Assembly (NCBI RefSeq): GCF_030814695.1
Contig: NZ_JAUSVL010000001.1
Span: forward strand, 4,500,227-4,564,226
Reading direction: 5' to 3'
Length of the DNA: 64,000 nucleotides
Origin: Oligosphaera ethanolica
Lineage (GTDB): Bacteria > Verrucomicrobiota > Lentisphaeria > Oligosphaerales > Oligosphaeraceae
The translations under genes and the position numbers were made by a program. Below are positions 26,045 to 35,677 of this stretch, piece after piece; within the stretch, counting starts at the first letter, position 1, and the number at the start of each line of letters is the position of its first letter. The notes under the pieces are model-generated. The model was not told where the DNA came from. It ran no database searches and saw only the letters and a program-made list of their open reading frames with translations.

Positions 26045-28450
26045 TCAGGGGCGTAGTTCAATGAGGGCGACATCCTCGGGGTCGAGGGCGACGCTGAAGG
26101 TCGTGCCGCCGGTGGCACCGGGCTGCACGGGCAGTTCCTGCTGGTGGACGTGGTCGTAAGCGCTGGTGGCGCTGATGCTGGTGCTGAGGCGGCCTTCCTG
26201 GCGCTGTTCGCCAGGATTGAAGACCGTGATGATGTTGGTGCCGAAACGCTCCAGCCACAGGGCGGCGTTGTCGCTGCGGGCGTTGGTGACGGGCTGCCAG
26301 CCCGCTTCACCGGCACGTTTGCACAGCGGCACGTACTTGCGAAAAAGTTCGCGGTCGCGATTGTACAGGTCGGGATTGCGGAAGTAGTGCTTGGTACAAG
26401 CGTCCGCGCTGAAAAAGCCCGGGTACATACCGTAGAACACGCAGCGGCGCATGTACTTTTCGACCTTCTTCCCGTCAAAATCGTCGAAGTTGGTGTTCTG
26501 GAGGAAACAGAAGGGCTTGGGCCCGCACATGGCGCGGCGGAAGAGCATGGTGCTATCGGCAGGCGGGCGCCAGTTGTTTTTGGGATTCCAGTTGCTTTCC
26601 GTGCCAAGGACGTCCAAGAGCGGCGTCAGCCACCAGAGGTTGTGTGGCGTGCTGTTGGCCATCATGAGCTTGTCCATGCCGTGCACGTCGTCGGCGATAG
26701 CGCGGGCGTATTCCCAAGCGATGAGGCCGCGGAAGATGACGGGACGTTGGCCGATCTGCGAGAAAGTCAATGGCGTCGAGGCGGCTGAGAAGTGCTCACG
26801 GCGGTAATTCATGACGTCGGTGACATAGCCTTCGCTGGAGTCGATGTACTCGCCATCGAGATCGGCCTTGCGCTCGGGGCCGTAGAGGCGCTGGCGCAGT
26901 TCGGGATTCCAGGCGATGCGGAAATGGCTGTCGGGACTTTTGATGCCGGGCATGGACGCCATGCTCCAGACGGCGCCTTTGCACCAGGGCGTGTCAAGCC
27001 AGCGCGCCGGTGCTTCGCCGTACTGGTTGTGGAACACGCTACTGGCGAAGGACTTGGCCCGGCGATCTCCCCCGGCGGCCAGGCGTTCGATTTCGGCGTT
27101 GGCGCTGGGCAGATCGCGGGGCATGTCGTCGGGCATGCGCAGCCACCAGGTCATGGGTTCGGTATAGCGGAAGGTGAGGATGTTGTGCTGGTCGTCCCAC
27201 GCGCATTCGTTGTCGCCTTCTTTAATGGCGAAGCCAAAGTCTTCCCAGCCCTGTACCTCGCTGATTTTGGCGAAGGGCATCCACAGTCCATGGCGTTTGC
27301 TGCGGGCAGTAAAAGCTTCGGGAAAAATGCGATAGAGTGCGTCAACTGCGGAACGGAAGCCCCAGGTAGGCGCAAAGTCGAAGGAGAAGAGCTTGACGGT
27401 GGCGCTGTTTTTTTCCGGGGTCAGAGCGATGTCCCAAGCGACGTAGAGTTCGTTGCTGCGGCTGTTGTAGGCGCAACGGCCAAAGGCTGGTGTGAAGAGA
27501 TCCATGGCGATGGCGCGGCCGGTAGCGCCGGCGCTGACGGCTGCCAGAGGATAGAGCGAGAGACGGCCGCTGCTGCCACAGGGGAAATTGACCGTATTGA
27601 GGTATTCCTGCTGCGGCGCGGGCTGGTCGGGCGCGTTTTGCGCGTTGGTTGGCCGTGACATGGTCAGCCACTGCCAGGCGGCAGCGGGGAGAGGCAGGGT
27701 GTAGACCAGCTGGAGGATGCGGTCTTTACCGCTGTCGTCGCTGATTTCCGCTTCGACGCATTGGGCGCCGTGGCGCGTGGAGCTTTTGGTGCTGATGCGT
27801 ACGCCGTGGGCCTGGCCGTCGCTGAAGGACAGAAAGTCGGAATTGGCGGCGACATCGCGGAGGATGAAGCCATGGTAGCTCGTGGTGCTGCCGACGGGCA
27901 CGCCATCAAAGACCGCGCTGCCATCGGGCACGGCCAGCTGGTAGATTTCGAGGTCTTTGAATTCGGCCTTGCCGCTGTGAGCGCGCATGAGCAGCCAGCA
28001 TTGGACGCTTTTGATCGGCTTGTCCGGCACGACGAGCACCTGCTGTTCCTCCCAGTCGTGGGTGCCGGTCTGGAACGGCGTTTGGCGGCCCCATAGGGGG
28101 GTGCCGTCGTCGTAGACGATGTCCAGATAGAGGGAGTAATTGCTGTCAGGGGAGCCGCTGATCTTGCTGGCGCGGCTTTTGGCCTTGACGACGATGGGCG
28201 TTGGCGTGCTTTGCTTGAGTTCCACGGCCTTGCCGGCGCCGCGGCGGAGCTGCTGGTCGTCACCATTGTCGCAGACGATAACACCCTCTGGGCCGCTGCT
28301 GAAACCCACTTCCCACGGCTGCCATGGCAGGGCGCTGATGTCCATCGCTGCGTGGGATGCGGTGCTCAGCACGGGCTTGATGATTTCGGCAAAGGCGCCC
28401 ATCGTGGAACAGAGCAGCAACGCAGCGGTGAGAAGGCGTCGATGTGTCAT
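26045..28450 (-). CDS. Secreted glycoside-hydrolase-like protein, unassigned family
   Basis: 801 residues. A Sec signal (THRRLLTAALLLCSTMGAFA) begins the protein. Residues about 25-200 look like a beta-sandwich, carbohydrate-binding-type region (YSLYLDIVYDDGTPLWGR). The middle and C-terminal part has the character of a large (beta/alpha)8 glycosidase: WYSMASMPGIKSPD-like segments, AWEYARAIADDVHG, NLWWLTPLLDVLGTESNWNP and VFYGMYPGFFSAD, and ends with a beta domain (NIITVFNPGEQ, VALDPEDVALIEL). I could not place it in a numbered GH family or pick catalytic acids. It lies 48 bp after the propeller gene at 28499 and 32 bp before the alcohol dehydrogenase, so the three form one likely operon. Confidence 0.6.
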   Translation of the reverse strand: MTHRRLLTAALLLCSTMGAFAEIIKPVLSTASHAAMDISALPWQPWEVGFSSGPEGVIVCDNGDDQQLRRGAGKAVELKQSTPTPIVVKAKSRASKISGSPDSNYSLYLDIVYDDGTPLWGRQTPFQTGTHDWEEQQVLVVPDKPIKSVQCWLLMRAHSGKAEFKDLEIYQLAVPDGSAVFDGVPVGSTTSYHGFILRDVAANSDFLSFSDGQAHGVRISTKSSTRHGAQCVEAEISDDSGKDRILQLVYTLPLPAAAWQWLTMSRPTNAQNAPDQPAPQQEYLNTVNFPCGSSGRLSLYPLAAVSAGATGRAIAMDLFTPAFGRCAYNSRSNELYVAWDIALTPEKNSATVKLFSFDFAPTWGFRSAVDALYRIFPEAFTARSKRHGLWMPFAKISEVQGWEDFGFAIKEGDNECAWDDQHNILTFRYTEPMTWWLRMPDDMPRDLPSANAEIERLAAGGDRRAKSFASSVFHNQYGEAPARWLDTPWCKGAVWSMASMPGIKSPDSHFRIAWNPELRQRLYGPERKADLDGEYIDSSEGYVTDVMNYRREHFSAASTPLTFSQIGQRPVIFRGLIAWEYARAIADDVHGMDKLMMANSTPHNLWWLTPLLDVLGTESNWNPKNNWRPPADSTMLFRRAMCGPKPFCFLQNTNFDDFDGKKVEKYMRRCVFYGMYPGFFSADACTKHYFRNPDLYNRDRELFRKYVPLCKRAGEAGWQPVTNARSDNAALWLERFGTNIITVFNPGEQRQEGRLSTSISATSAYDHVHQQELPVQPGATGGTTFSVALDPEDVALIELRP

Positions 28451-28498
28451 GTGGGGCCTCGCTTTTCTGGGGGTGGAAGAACGACGGGTGGCGGGATG

Positions 28499-30085
28499 TT
28501 AGCAATCGCGGTCGCTGCCGTAGTCCGGGCTGCCGGCGGCCAGGTAGCCGCCACTGCGGCCGTCCGGGTGTTCGCTGAACCAGAATGAATAGATGTCGCC
28601 GGAATCGATGGTGATGCGCAGTTTGCAGTGGGGGAGCGCCGGCATGGTCTGGTGCTCGTGCCAGCGGATGGGCGCCGCGCAGCTGTCGCCGCGGAAGGGC
28701 AGGGCGTCAGCAATGGCGTAGCCGGGGACGACGCGGTTGTTTTCGTCGAGGACTTCGACACGCAGTGCCTCGGCGGCGGCATTGATGAAGAGGTAGGGCC
28801 TGGCGCCGGGCGCGAGGCAGCGGGTGTGGATGAGCGCTTCGCTGTCCGTGTGCATGGAGGCGAAGCCATCGCGGCGCAGTTCGGCGAAGCCGGTGGCGGC
28901 GCCGGCGTACATGGCGAAGGCGCCGCGGCTGCTGTGGCCCTTTTGGCCGGGGCCCAGTGTTGACTGGCCGCTCCAGGCGCCGTAGTAGAAGCGTATTTTG
29001 TCTTTGTAGACCAGGCAGCCGCCACCGGCGGCGTGGAGATAGCCGCGGTCCCAGCTGCCGCGCTGCCGCGAGCAGGCGAGCAGGGGCTGGCGGTTGTCGC
29101 AGCGGGACCAGTGGAAGCCGTCGCGGCTGAAAGCGGGATGGAGATCAATGCGCTTGGGGCAGCCGAGGATTTCGCAGTGGTTGTTTTCGGGGCCGTGGAA
29201 GATCGCGAAGAGCCCAAGCATGACGCTTTCGTAGGGGGTGGCGTTGAGGTCGTAGAGCTGAGGCTGGAATTGCGTGGCTTCTTCGCAGCGGTCGTGCTGG
29301 TCGCTGCGGGCCCAGGCGATGGGCGTCAGGTCGTCGCCAACGGCGCCTTTGGCCATGCGGGCTTCGTGCCATGGGGGCGCAAAAAAGTTTTCGCGGGCGA
29401 GGTAGGCGCGGGCGCGGCCGGTGCCGGGGAACCCCACGCGGATGCTGAAGATCCAGCGCTGCTGGAAGGGATCGTAGAAGAAGCTGGAATTATCGCCGCA
29501 GGGCCCACTGGGACAGCGGTAATGCCAGTGTATGCCATCGGGCGAGGCCAGCAGCTCGGCGCCAGCGCCTTGGCGGTGGCGGTTGTAGATGAACATCTTC
29601 CAGCGTTCGTCGGGGGTATTGGCGTGTTGATCCAGCCACACCAGAGCGCCATCGCGTTCGTAGCTGTCGCGTATGGGCAGCAGCAGATTGGAGTGGCCGA
29701 CGATGCCGAAATCGGGTCGTTGCCAGTGAATGCCGTCGTGACTGGTGGCCAAGGCGGTGCCGTGGAACCAGCCGGCGTGGTAGAAGAGCTTGTAGAGGCC
29801 GTCCTGCGGGTCGTACCAGACGCCGTCGTTGAAGGGTGCGGCCACGGGGCATTCGCCGTTGCCGAGCTCGTGTGGTGTCTCGGGCTGGAGGACGGGATTG
29901 CCGGCGTAGGGCTGCGCCTGGTGCCAACGGCGGACGCAGCTGCTGAACTCAATGAGCGCGTCGTCCACCAAGAGTTGCCGACCAGGCCGCAACGCGATGG
30001 GCGCTGCCGACGGCGCGCTAAGATATGGCACTGGCAGCGCTTCGCGGCTGGCCGGTTCAAAATCGCAGTAGAAGGTCTCTGGCAT
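28499..30085 (-). CDS. Five-bladed-propeller glycosidase-like protein (GH32/43-type fold)
   Basis: 528 residues from ATG 30085; an in-frame ATG at 30136 would add 17 unremarkable residues and neither has a strong Shine-Dalgarno. The sequence has the recurring pattern of sugar-acting five-bladed propellers: GVWYDPQDGLYKLFYHAGWF, TALATSHDGIHWQRPDF, ELLASPDGIHWHY, SSFFYDPFQQRWIFSIR and FSRDGFHWSRCDNRQPLL. The Asp-Gly-x-His-Trp motif recurs three times. It has no signal peptide. Proteins of this type are common in Lentisphaerota sugar loci and are usually annotated as hypothetical or GH32-N-like; activity is unproven. It is the first gene of the operon with 26045 and the alcohol dehydrogenase. 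Confidence 0.6.
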   Translation of the reverse strand: MPETFYCDFEPASREALPVPYLSAPSAAPIALRPGRQLLVDDALIEFSSCVRRWHQAQPYAGNPVLQPETPHELGNGECPVAAPFNDGVWYDPQDGLYKLFYHAGWFHGTALATSHDGIHWQRPDFGIVGHSNLLLPIRDSYERDGALVWLDQHANTPDERWKMFIYNRHRQGAGAELLASPDGIHWHYRCPSGPCGDNSSFFYDPFQQRWIFSIRVGFPGTGRARAYLARENFFAPPWHEARMAKGAVGDDLTPIAWARSDQHDRCEEATQFQPQLYDLNATPYESVMLGLFAIFHGPENNHCEILGCPKRIDLHPAFSRDGFHWSRCDNRQPLLACSRQRGSWDRGYLHAAGGGCLVYKDKIRFYYGAWSGQSTLGPGQKGHSSRGAFAMYAGAATGFAELRRDGFASMHTDSEALIHTRCLAPGARPYLFINAAAEALRVEVLDENNRVVPGYAIADALPFRGDSCAAPIRWHEHQTMPALPHCKLRITIDSGDIYSFWFSEHPDGRSGGYLAAGSPDYGSDRDC

Positions 30086-30191
30086 GGAAAGACGCCCTTT
30101 GCCTCGGCAAGAGTTGTGCTCGTAAGGGGTAAACATAACAATGTGAACCGGAACAGGGCATTTGCAAGGTCAACTGGCATTATCGCGGAGT

Positions 30192-30500
30192 AATCGGTCA
30201 GTGTACACCCCGGCGCTTCGCTGGGACAATTTGCAGGAAACCCACGGCCAGTCGCCGCCCAGCCATTACCCATGGGTGGCTAACCAAGCAGCGGACTTCA
30301 TAGGAGCAATGCTCCTCACATAGCATGCGACAATCGCCGGCCATGAGTTGATTGGTAACCATGCACAAGATCATTCGCCGAGGTTTTGAGCACCGAAGGT
30401 GCGCCCTAAGATAGCCCAGGGCAAGCGGCGCCGAAGGCGCGCGCCGCCCTGGGCTATCTTAGGGCGCGCTTTCAGCGCTGCTGCCGCTTCGCGGCGGAAA
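30192..30500 (+). repeat. Interspersed repeat family B, copy 1, ending in family A-type tail
   Basis: The block from AATCGGTCAGT through TTGCAGGAAACCCACGGCC, GGTTGCTAACCA-like and ATGCACAAGATCATTCGCCG to CCAGGGCAAG is found again at 54,418. After that comes a palindrome with 22-bp perfect arms (30401-30422 and 30446-30467) and then the CAGCGCTGCTGCCGC tail that family A shares. A small hairpin near the start (CCCGGCG-CTT-CGCTGGG) is replaced in the other copy by a different but still paired stem. Confidence 0.78.
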
Positions 30501-30566
30501 TGCACGACGAGAAAAGGTTGCTTGGTTGAACAAGTGCCATGGATACCGTTAAATGAAGAGCATCGG

Positions 30567-30690
30567 TTTCATAGGAGTGTACACCCCGGCGCTTCGCTGG
30601 GACAATTTGCAGGAAACCCACGGCCAGTCGCCGCCCAGCCATCCGACCTTGATTTCCGCCGACCTTTGCGGCAGCGTGTTTCATAGGAGT
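30567..30690 (+). repeat. Interspersed repeat family B, partial copy
   Basis: TTTCATAGGAGTGTACACCC and the following 55 bases through GCCGCCCAGCCAT repeat the first part of copy 1. The similarity then stops, and TTTCATAGGAG recurs at the end of the block (near 30,680). Confidence 0.7.
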
Positions 30691-30875
30691 GATTGATAAC
30701 GGATGCCCGGCATGCCTCGCGCTGGCGCGTGGCATGCCGGGTCACACCGCGCCTGAGAGTGATAATACTGGTAGTCAGTATCAATCACTGAGCGATTACC
30801 GCGAAATCTCCTCTTTTTGGCTAAAAGAGTTGTTTTCGCTCTGTGGCTGGAATACATTACGCCTCCGCTTTATGC

Positions 30876-30961
30876 GCCCGAGTGGTGGAATGGCATACAC
30901 AACAGACTTAAAATCTGTCACGCGCAAGCGTTTGCGGGTTCGAATCCCGCCTCGGGTACCA
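30876..30961 (+). tRNA. tRNA-Leu (anticodon UAA)
   Basis: 86 nt with an encoded CCA end. The acceptor stem pairs GCCCGAG with CTCGGGT, the T arm is GCGGG-TTCGAAT-CCCGC, and the anticodon stem ACAGA/TCTGT encloses CTTAAAA, giving anticodon TAA (reads UUA). The long variable arm (CACGCGCAAGCGTTT) is as expected for a class II leucine tRNA. A Rho-independent terminator follows closely. Confidence 0.95.
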
Positions 30962-30970
30962 TTGATTAGC

Positions 30971-31004
30971 AAAGACTTACGACTAAAATCGTAGGTCTTT
31001 TTTT
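30971..31004 (+). terminator. Rho-independent terminator of tRNA-Leu
   Basis: AAAGACTTACGA (30971-30982) pairs with TCGTAGGTCTTT (30989-31000) with one G-T pair, a six-base loop between, followed by a run of Ts. Confidence 0.85.
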
Positions 31005-31092
31005 GTTTTCTGGTGTATCCTGTTTCCCCCCATTTTCCGGTATATTTGTTACGAATAGGGGATATAAACCGGATAAACTTATCTGTGCGGGC

Positions 31093-32163
31093 TCAATGGT
31101 GGTGTCGGTGGTGGATATCGGGGGTATGCTGATGTTCGTGGTTGCAAGTTTCGTGGGTGTGTTCATGGCTATGCGAGGCGGTGACAGGCGGGTTGTGGCG
31201 GTGAAGGTGATGCTGGTCTTCATGGGCGTGAGCATGGTCATGGGTTAGTGGTTGGTGCCTATGGTGATGGGCGTGGTTTTCCTGGATTGCGAGCCAGACG
31301 CCGCAGAGCATGATGGCGGCGGCCGCGGCAAAGGTCCATGAGGGAACGTCCTTGAGGATCAGCAGGGACAGCAGCACGCCCATGAAGGGCGCAGCCGCGT
31401 AGTATGCGCTGGTTCGCGCCGCTCCGAGGTGGCGTTGTGCCTTGACGTAGAAGAAAATGCTCAGACCGTAGGCGATGAAGCCGAGCAGGGCGGTCGCGAC
31501 GATCGCCAATGCCGATTGCGGGAAGGGCGTTGTGGAGAGCAAGGCGATGGCCAATGCCGTGGTTCCCGATCCCAAGCCCTTAACGATAACAATTTCCATC
31601 GGTGATTTTGCGGAGAGGTTTCGCGTACAATTGTTCTCCAGGCCCCAACAGGCGCAGGCGGCAAGCACGAGTAATGAGCCGGGGGATATTTGCCAGGTAG
31701 CAGCGTCGGCAAAATCAACGCATACGAAGATGCTTGCCAGGGTGATGATTCCCAGTGACAGCCACATGCGTTTGCCAACGGCTTCGTGAAAAAACACCAA
31801 TGCAATCACAGCGGTGGCGACCATTTCAAAGTTGAAGAGGAGGGCGGCGTTCGCCGCCGTCGTCAGTGTGAGGCCCAGCATAAGGAGAAAGGGGGCGATG
31901 ACATCCAGGACGACCATGGTGACGACCCAGGGCAGGTCATGGCGCGACAGCGCCGCCTCTGTTTTATCTTTGTTTGAGAGGACATACAGCAGAAGCATGC
32001 CGATGCCGGCGCCAAGGTACAGGAACGCAACCATGTACAATGGGGTGATAATGGGAAGAAGCAATTTTGACAGTGGCGCGTTCAAGCCGAAGAGCAGAGC
32101 GGCAAACAACGCCAGCGCCATGGCGGCGTGGCTGCTTTGGTTGGGTGTATTCAGGTGATTCAT
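31093..32163 (-). CDS. DMT/EamA-family transporter with long His-rich tail
   Basis: 356 residues from ATG 32163, which has GGAG six bases upstream; the in-frame start at 32205 is less likely. Ten hydrophobic segments make two EamA repeats (about residues 13-140 and 150-285), for example ALFAALLFGLNAPLSKLLLP and VFFHEAVGKRMWLSLGIITL. From about residue 295 the protein changes to an extremely His-rich cytoplasmic-type tail (HAHHHRHQPLTHDHAHAHED and on to DIHHRHHH), roughly 25 His in 60 residues plus a Cys. EamA proteins export metabolites or amino acids; a His tail suggests metal binding, as in Ni/Co/Zn handling proteins. It is a single gene near the tRNA terminator. Confidence 0.85.
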   Translation of the reverse strand: MNHLNTPNQSSHAAMALALFAALLFGLNAPLSKLLLPIITPLYMVAFLYLGAGIGMLLLYVLSNKDKTEAALSRHDLPWVVTMVVLDVIAPFLLMLGLTLTTAANAALLFNFEMVATAVIALVFFHEAVGKRMWLSLGIITLASIFVCVDFADAATWQISPGSLLVLAACACWGLENNCTRNLSAKSPMEIVIVKGLGSGTTALAIALLSTTPFPQSALAIVATALLGFIAYGLSIFFYVKAQRHLGAARTSAYYAAAPFMGVLLSLLILKDVPSWTFAAAAAIMLCGVWLAIQENHAHHHRHQPLTHDHAHAHEDQHHLHRHNPPVTASHSHEHTHETCNHEHQHTPDIHHRHHH

Positions 32164-32614
32164 GCTAACTCCATTGTCGGGCGAGCAGAAAATCTGCCAT
32201 AACAATGCTGGTATTCAAATGGTTGGGGATTGTGAGATGGACTCTTTCTCAATTTCCCTCACCCAGGCGGGACCGAGCGTTGCGGCAGTTCACTGGTATT
32301 GGTGGTAGTTGTTCCTGACTACAAGGCGTCGGCGCGATATTGCGGACTCGTATGAATTGTGATCCGCCGGACGTTATTGCGTTGTTGGCAAAAAATGTGC
32401 ATAATTATACCATGATGTCAGTTATTGTTTGTTTTTTAGCGTTTAGGCACGATATTATATGTTTTCGCTGCGGTCTCAAGATGCGCGCTATTTGTCTAGG
32501 ATCGGCGATGTATGTCTTGTTTTGTCAGTTCTTATCAATGTATTAGTGAATGCAAGTGGTGTTAGCCAAACGGTTGCCGAGAGCAGTACTGTTGGCGTGT
32601 GAAAGGAAAGAAGA
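32164..32614. other. AT-richer gap upstream of EF-G
   Basis: This 450-bp region between the divergent transporter and EF-G genes contains no supported ORF. Base composition is noticeably more AT-rich from about 32,380 on. One candidate promoter is listed separately; no riboswitch or repeat is recognised. Confidence 0.45.
32382..32410 (+). promoter_or_regulatory. Candidate sigma70-type promoter upstream of EF-G
   Basis: TTGTTG at 32382-32387 and TTATAC at 32405-32410 are separated by 17 bases. It would give a leader of about 200 nt before the EF-G start. Pattern match only. Confidence 0.35.
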
Positions 32615-34714
32615 ATGGACCGTAAGTACCCTTTGTCAAGAGTACGTAATATTGGCATCATGGCCCATATTGATGCTGGCAAGACGACCTGTACGGAGCG
32701 TGTTTTGTATTACACGGGACGCACGCACAAATTAGGAGAGGTACATGACGGTGCGGCGACGATGGACTTCATGGTCCAGGAGCAGGAGCGCGGCATCACG
32801 ATCATGAGTGCGGCGACGACCTGCGTGTGGCGTGATCATCAGATCAACGTGATTGACACTCCCGGACACGTGGACTTCACGGTTGAGGTTGAGCGCAGTC
32901 TGCGTATTTTGGATGGTGCGATTGGCCTGTTCTGCGCGGTTGGCGGTGTTGAGCCGCAGTCCGAGACGGTATGGCGCCAGGCGGAGAAATATCACGTGCC
33001 GCGGATTTGTTTTGTGAACAAGATGGATCGCGTTGGCGCGGATTTCTTTTCGGTATTGAAGCAGATTCGTGAGATTCTTGGTGCGAATGCGGTGCCGTTG
33101 GCGATACCGATTCGCGAGGGGGCTGAGTTTGAGGGCATTATTGACTTGGTGCAGATGTGTCATGTCCGCTACGTTGAGGATCCCAAGGGGACCTATCCGG
33201 TTGACGAGCCGTTGACCGACGAGCTCAAGGAGTACGCCGAGCCCTGGCGCAAGAATCTGATTGAGGCGGTGGCCGAAGTCGACGAGGCTTTGTTTGACAA
33301 GTACTGCGCGGATCAACCGATTGATGTCGAGGAAGTTCGTGCGGCGATCCGCAAGGCGACGGAGTCGCAGTTGATCTGTCCGGTGCTGTGTGGCAGCGCG
33401 TTTCGTAACAAGGGCATCCAGCGGCTGCTGGATGCGGTGATTGATTATCTGCCCAGCCCCTTGGATGTTCCGCCGGCGGAAGGTACTCTGCCGGACGAGG
33501 ATACGGTTGTTGTGCGTCATGCCTCGGATGAAGAGCCGTTTTCGGCTTTGGCGTTCAAAGTGGCGACGGACAAGCACGTTGGCAAGCTGATCTACGTCCG
33601 GGTGTACTCGGGTATTTTGGAGTCTGGCTCATACGTGTACAATTCGACCAAGGGCAAACAGCAGCGCATTGGCCGTTTGTTTCGGATGCACGCCAATCAC
33701 CAGGAGATCGTCGAGCGCTTGTATACGGGTGAGATAGGTGCGGCGATTGGCCTACCGGACACGGTTACGGGCGATACGCTTTGTGCCGAAGCGCAGCCGG
33801 TGGTATTGGAATCGATTGATTTCCCGGCGCCGGTGATCAGCGTGGCGGTAAAGCCGCAGAGCCGTGGCGATCGTGACAAGCTGATGACGGCTCTCATGAA
33901 GCTGGCCGAGGAAGATCCGACCTTTACGGTACGAGTTGACAAGGAGACTGAGGACACGATTATTTCGGGCATGGGCGAGCTGCATTTGGACATTATTGTC
34001 GATCGCTTGCGTCGTGAGTTTAGTGTCGGGGTGGATAGTGGGGCGCCGGAAGTGGCCTATCGTGAGACCTGCACGCGTGTGGTTGAGCATGAAGAGCGCT
34101 ACAAGAAGCAGTCTGGCGGTCATGGTCAGTTTGCGCATGTGATCATCAAGCTGGAGCCGCAGGAACCCGGTGTTGGCTACGAGTTTGTCAACGAAGTCAA
34201 GGGCGGCAACATTCCCAAAGAGTACATCCCGGCGATTGAGAAGGGTGTTAAGGACGCCATGGAAGAAGGCCCGAAGGCCGGTTATCCGGTGGTGGACCTC
34301 AAGGTGACATTGGTTGACGGGTCGTACCATGAGGTGGACAGTTCGGAAATGGCGTTCCGTCTTTGTGGCTCGATGGCCTTCAAAGCGGCCTTCCTCAAGG
34401 GCGGCCCGCAGTTGCTGGAGCCGGTGATGCGCTTGGCTATCACCACGCCGCCGGATTATTCGGGCAGCATCACGGGCAACCTCTGTGGTCGTCGTGGCCG
34501 GGTGATGGGCATGGAGGCCATGGGCGAGAAGATCCAGGTGGTCAAGGCGCTGGCGCCGTTGTCCAACCTCTTTGGTTACACCAGCGAGCTGCGGAATATG
34601 ACTCAGGGACGAGCGGGCTTCAACATGCAGTTTGAGTTTTACGAGCCCGTGCCGAATGCCATTGCTGAAGAAGTGGTTATCAAACGCAAGAAGCTGCGCG
34701 AAGAGCGTCGCTGA
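32615..34714 (+). CDS. fusA: Translation elongation factor G
   Basis: 699 residues. GTPase motifs are AHIDAGKTT (G1, near 17-25), RGIT (G2), DTPGH (G3) and NKMD (G4), followed by domains II to V; the C-terminal part ([29 protein letters not shown]) matches bacterial EF-G. It catalyses ribosome translocation and, with RRF, ribosome recycling. ATG 32615 follows AAGGAAAGAAG. Unusually it stands alone, without rpsL, rpsG or tuf beside it, so it may be one of two EF-G genes in the genome. It ends before a strong terminator, making it monocistronic. Confidence 0.95.
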   Translation: MDRKYPLSRVRNIGIMAHIDAGKTTCTERVLYYTGRTHKLGEVHDGAATMDFMVQEQERGITIMSAATTCVWRDHQINVIDTPGHVDFTVEVERSLRILDGAIGLFCAVGGVEPQSETVWRQAEKYHVPRICFVNKMDRVGADFFSVLKQIREILGANAVPLAIPIREGAEFEGIIDLVQMCHVRYVEDPKGTYPVDEPLTDELKEYAEPWRKNLIEAVAEVDEALFDKYCADQPIDVEEVRAAIRKATESQLICPVLCGSAFRNKGIQRLLDAVIDYLPSPLDVPPAEGTLPDEDTVVVRHASDEEPFSALAFKVATDKHVGKLIYVRVYSGILESGSYVYNSTKGKQQRIGRLFRMHANHQEIVERLYTGEIGAAIGLPDTVTGDTLCAEAQPVVLESIDFPAPVISVAVKPQSRGDRDKLMTALMKLAEEDPTFTVRVDKETEDTIISGMGELHLDIIVDRLRREFSVGVDSGAPEVAYRETCTRVVEHEERYKKQSGGHGQFAHVIIKLEPQEPGVGYEFVNEVKGGNIPKEYIPAIEKGVKDAMEEGPKAGYPVVDLKVTLVDGSYHEVDSSEMAFRLCGSMAFKAAFLKGGPQLLEPVMRLAITTPPDYSGSITGNLCGRRGRVMGMEAMGEKIQVVKALAPLSNLFGYTSELRNMTQGRAGFNMQFEFYEPVPNAIAEEVVIKRKKLREERR

Positions 34715-34759
34715 TGCGTCAGTAGCGAGGCATTTGCTCGCTACCTAGCTGAATAAAGA

Positions 34760-34804
34760 CCACGGGCCGCCAGTGCTGGGAAAGCGTTGGCGGCCCGTGG
34801 TTTT
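34760..34804 (+). terminator. Rho-independent terminator after EF-G
   Basis: A 13-bp perfect stem, CCACGGGCCGCCA (34760-34772) with TGGCGGCCCGTGG (34788-34800), followed by TTTT. It could also serve the convergent ThuA gene, whose stop is at 34836. Confidence 0.85.
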
Positions 34805-34835
34805 CTCTGGGCAATTGGTTGCGGCTCTGGGGTGA

Positions 34836-35618
34836 TCAGGCCTTCTGGTGTATGCTGGCGGTGTCGTGTTTGGCGAGCGGATTGGGGGTGCTAATGGGTT
34901 CGTCGGCCTTGGGGCGCGGCGTGGTACGTGGTGGCATGATCTGGATGGGGGCGGCCCAGCGGATGGCGTTGGCGATGACGCGCTGGACGTTCGGGTCGTG
35001 GTAGATGGGGTAGGTTTCGTGACCGGGAGAGAAGTAGAAGATCTTGCCGTTGTCGCGGTAGAAGGTGACGCCGCTGCGGAAGACGTTGCCGCCTTCGAAC
35101 CAGGAGGCGAGGATGAGCTTGCCGTCGTCGGGAATGTCAAAGGGTTCGCCGTACATCTCAGAATGGGGCAGGGTGAAGGTTTCGGGGACGCCCTGGGTGA
35201 TGGGGTGGTTGCCGGCGACGACCCACAGGCGTTCTTTTTCGCCGACTTCGCGCCAACGCAGGCGGCAGCTGGTGCCCATCATGCGGCGGAAAACCTTGGA
35301 GTAGTGACCGGAGTGGAGGACGATGAGGCCCATGCCGGCCTGGACGCGCAGCTGGATGCGGTCAATGAGGGCGTTGTCGACTTTGTCGTGGGCGCAGTGG
35401 CCCCACCAGACGAGCACGTCGGTGCTGTTGAGGATGTCAGCGGGCAGGCCCTGCTCGGCTTCGTCCAGGCTGGCGATGCGGATGTCGAGATCGTCGGCCT
35501 TGAGGGCATCACGCAGATAGGCGTGAATGCCGATGGGGTAGAATTGGCGAATGAGCTCGCCGAGGTTGTTTTGTTCGCGTTCGTGGACGAACTCGTTCCA
35601 GATGGTGACATGAATCAT
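34836..35618 (-). CDS. ThuA-like (trehalose utilisation type) domain protein
   Basis: 260 residues from ATG 35618, which has AAGGAG eight bases upstream; longer in-frame starts lack this. The class I glutamine amidotransferase-like ThuA fold is recognisable: MIHVTIWNEFVHE at the start, DVLVWWGHCAHD, GLIVLHSGHYSK, LPHSEMYGEPFDIP and FYFSPGHETYPIY. ThuA of rhizobia takes part in trehalose and sucrose conversion to 3-keto derivatives; the broader family function is unclear. A Pro-rich tail of about 30 residues follows the domain. It is the third gene of a minus-strand operon behind a glycosidase and an esterase, with about 60 bp overlap-free spacing. Confidence 0.85.
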   Translation of the reverse strand: MIHVTIWNEFVHEREQNNLGELIRQFYPIGIHAYLRDALKADDLDIRIASLDEAEQGLPADILNSTDVLVWWGHCAHDKVDNALIDRIQLRVQAGMGLIVLHSGHYSKVFRRMMGTSCRLRWREVGEKERLWVVAGNHPITQGVPETFTLPHSEMYGEPFDIPDDGKLILASWFEGGNVFRSGVTFYRDNGKIFYFSPGHETYPIYHDPNVQRVIANAIRWAAPIQIMPPRTTPRPKADEPISTPNPLAKHDTASIHQKA

Positions 35619-35677
35619 GCGGGGGTACTCCTTGGTTGCTGGGTTAGATGCCGGTGGGCACGATTGGGGAAAATAGA

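Larger units (their letters stand above)
30086..30875. other. Repeat-rich gap between the propeller gene and tRNA-Leu
   Basis: No supported gene is present. The stretch holds family B copy 1 (30192-30500), a long palindrome inside it, and a shorter family B piece (30567-30690). A block around 30,700-30,745 carries a further palindrome (ATGCCCGGCATGCC ... GGCATGCCGGGT). Confidence 0.6.

Noticed and set aside
29033-30193. 386-residue open frame opposite the five-bladed-propeller gene
   Set aside because: Antisense shadow in a G+C-rich gene; no recognisable domain, while the minus strand has repeated propeller motifs.
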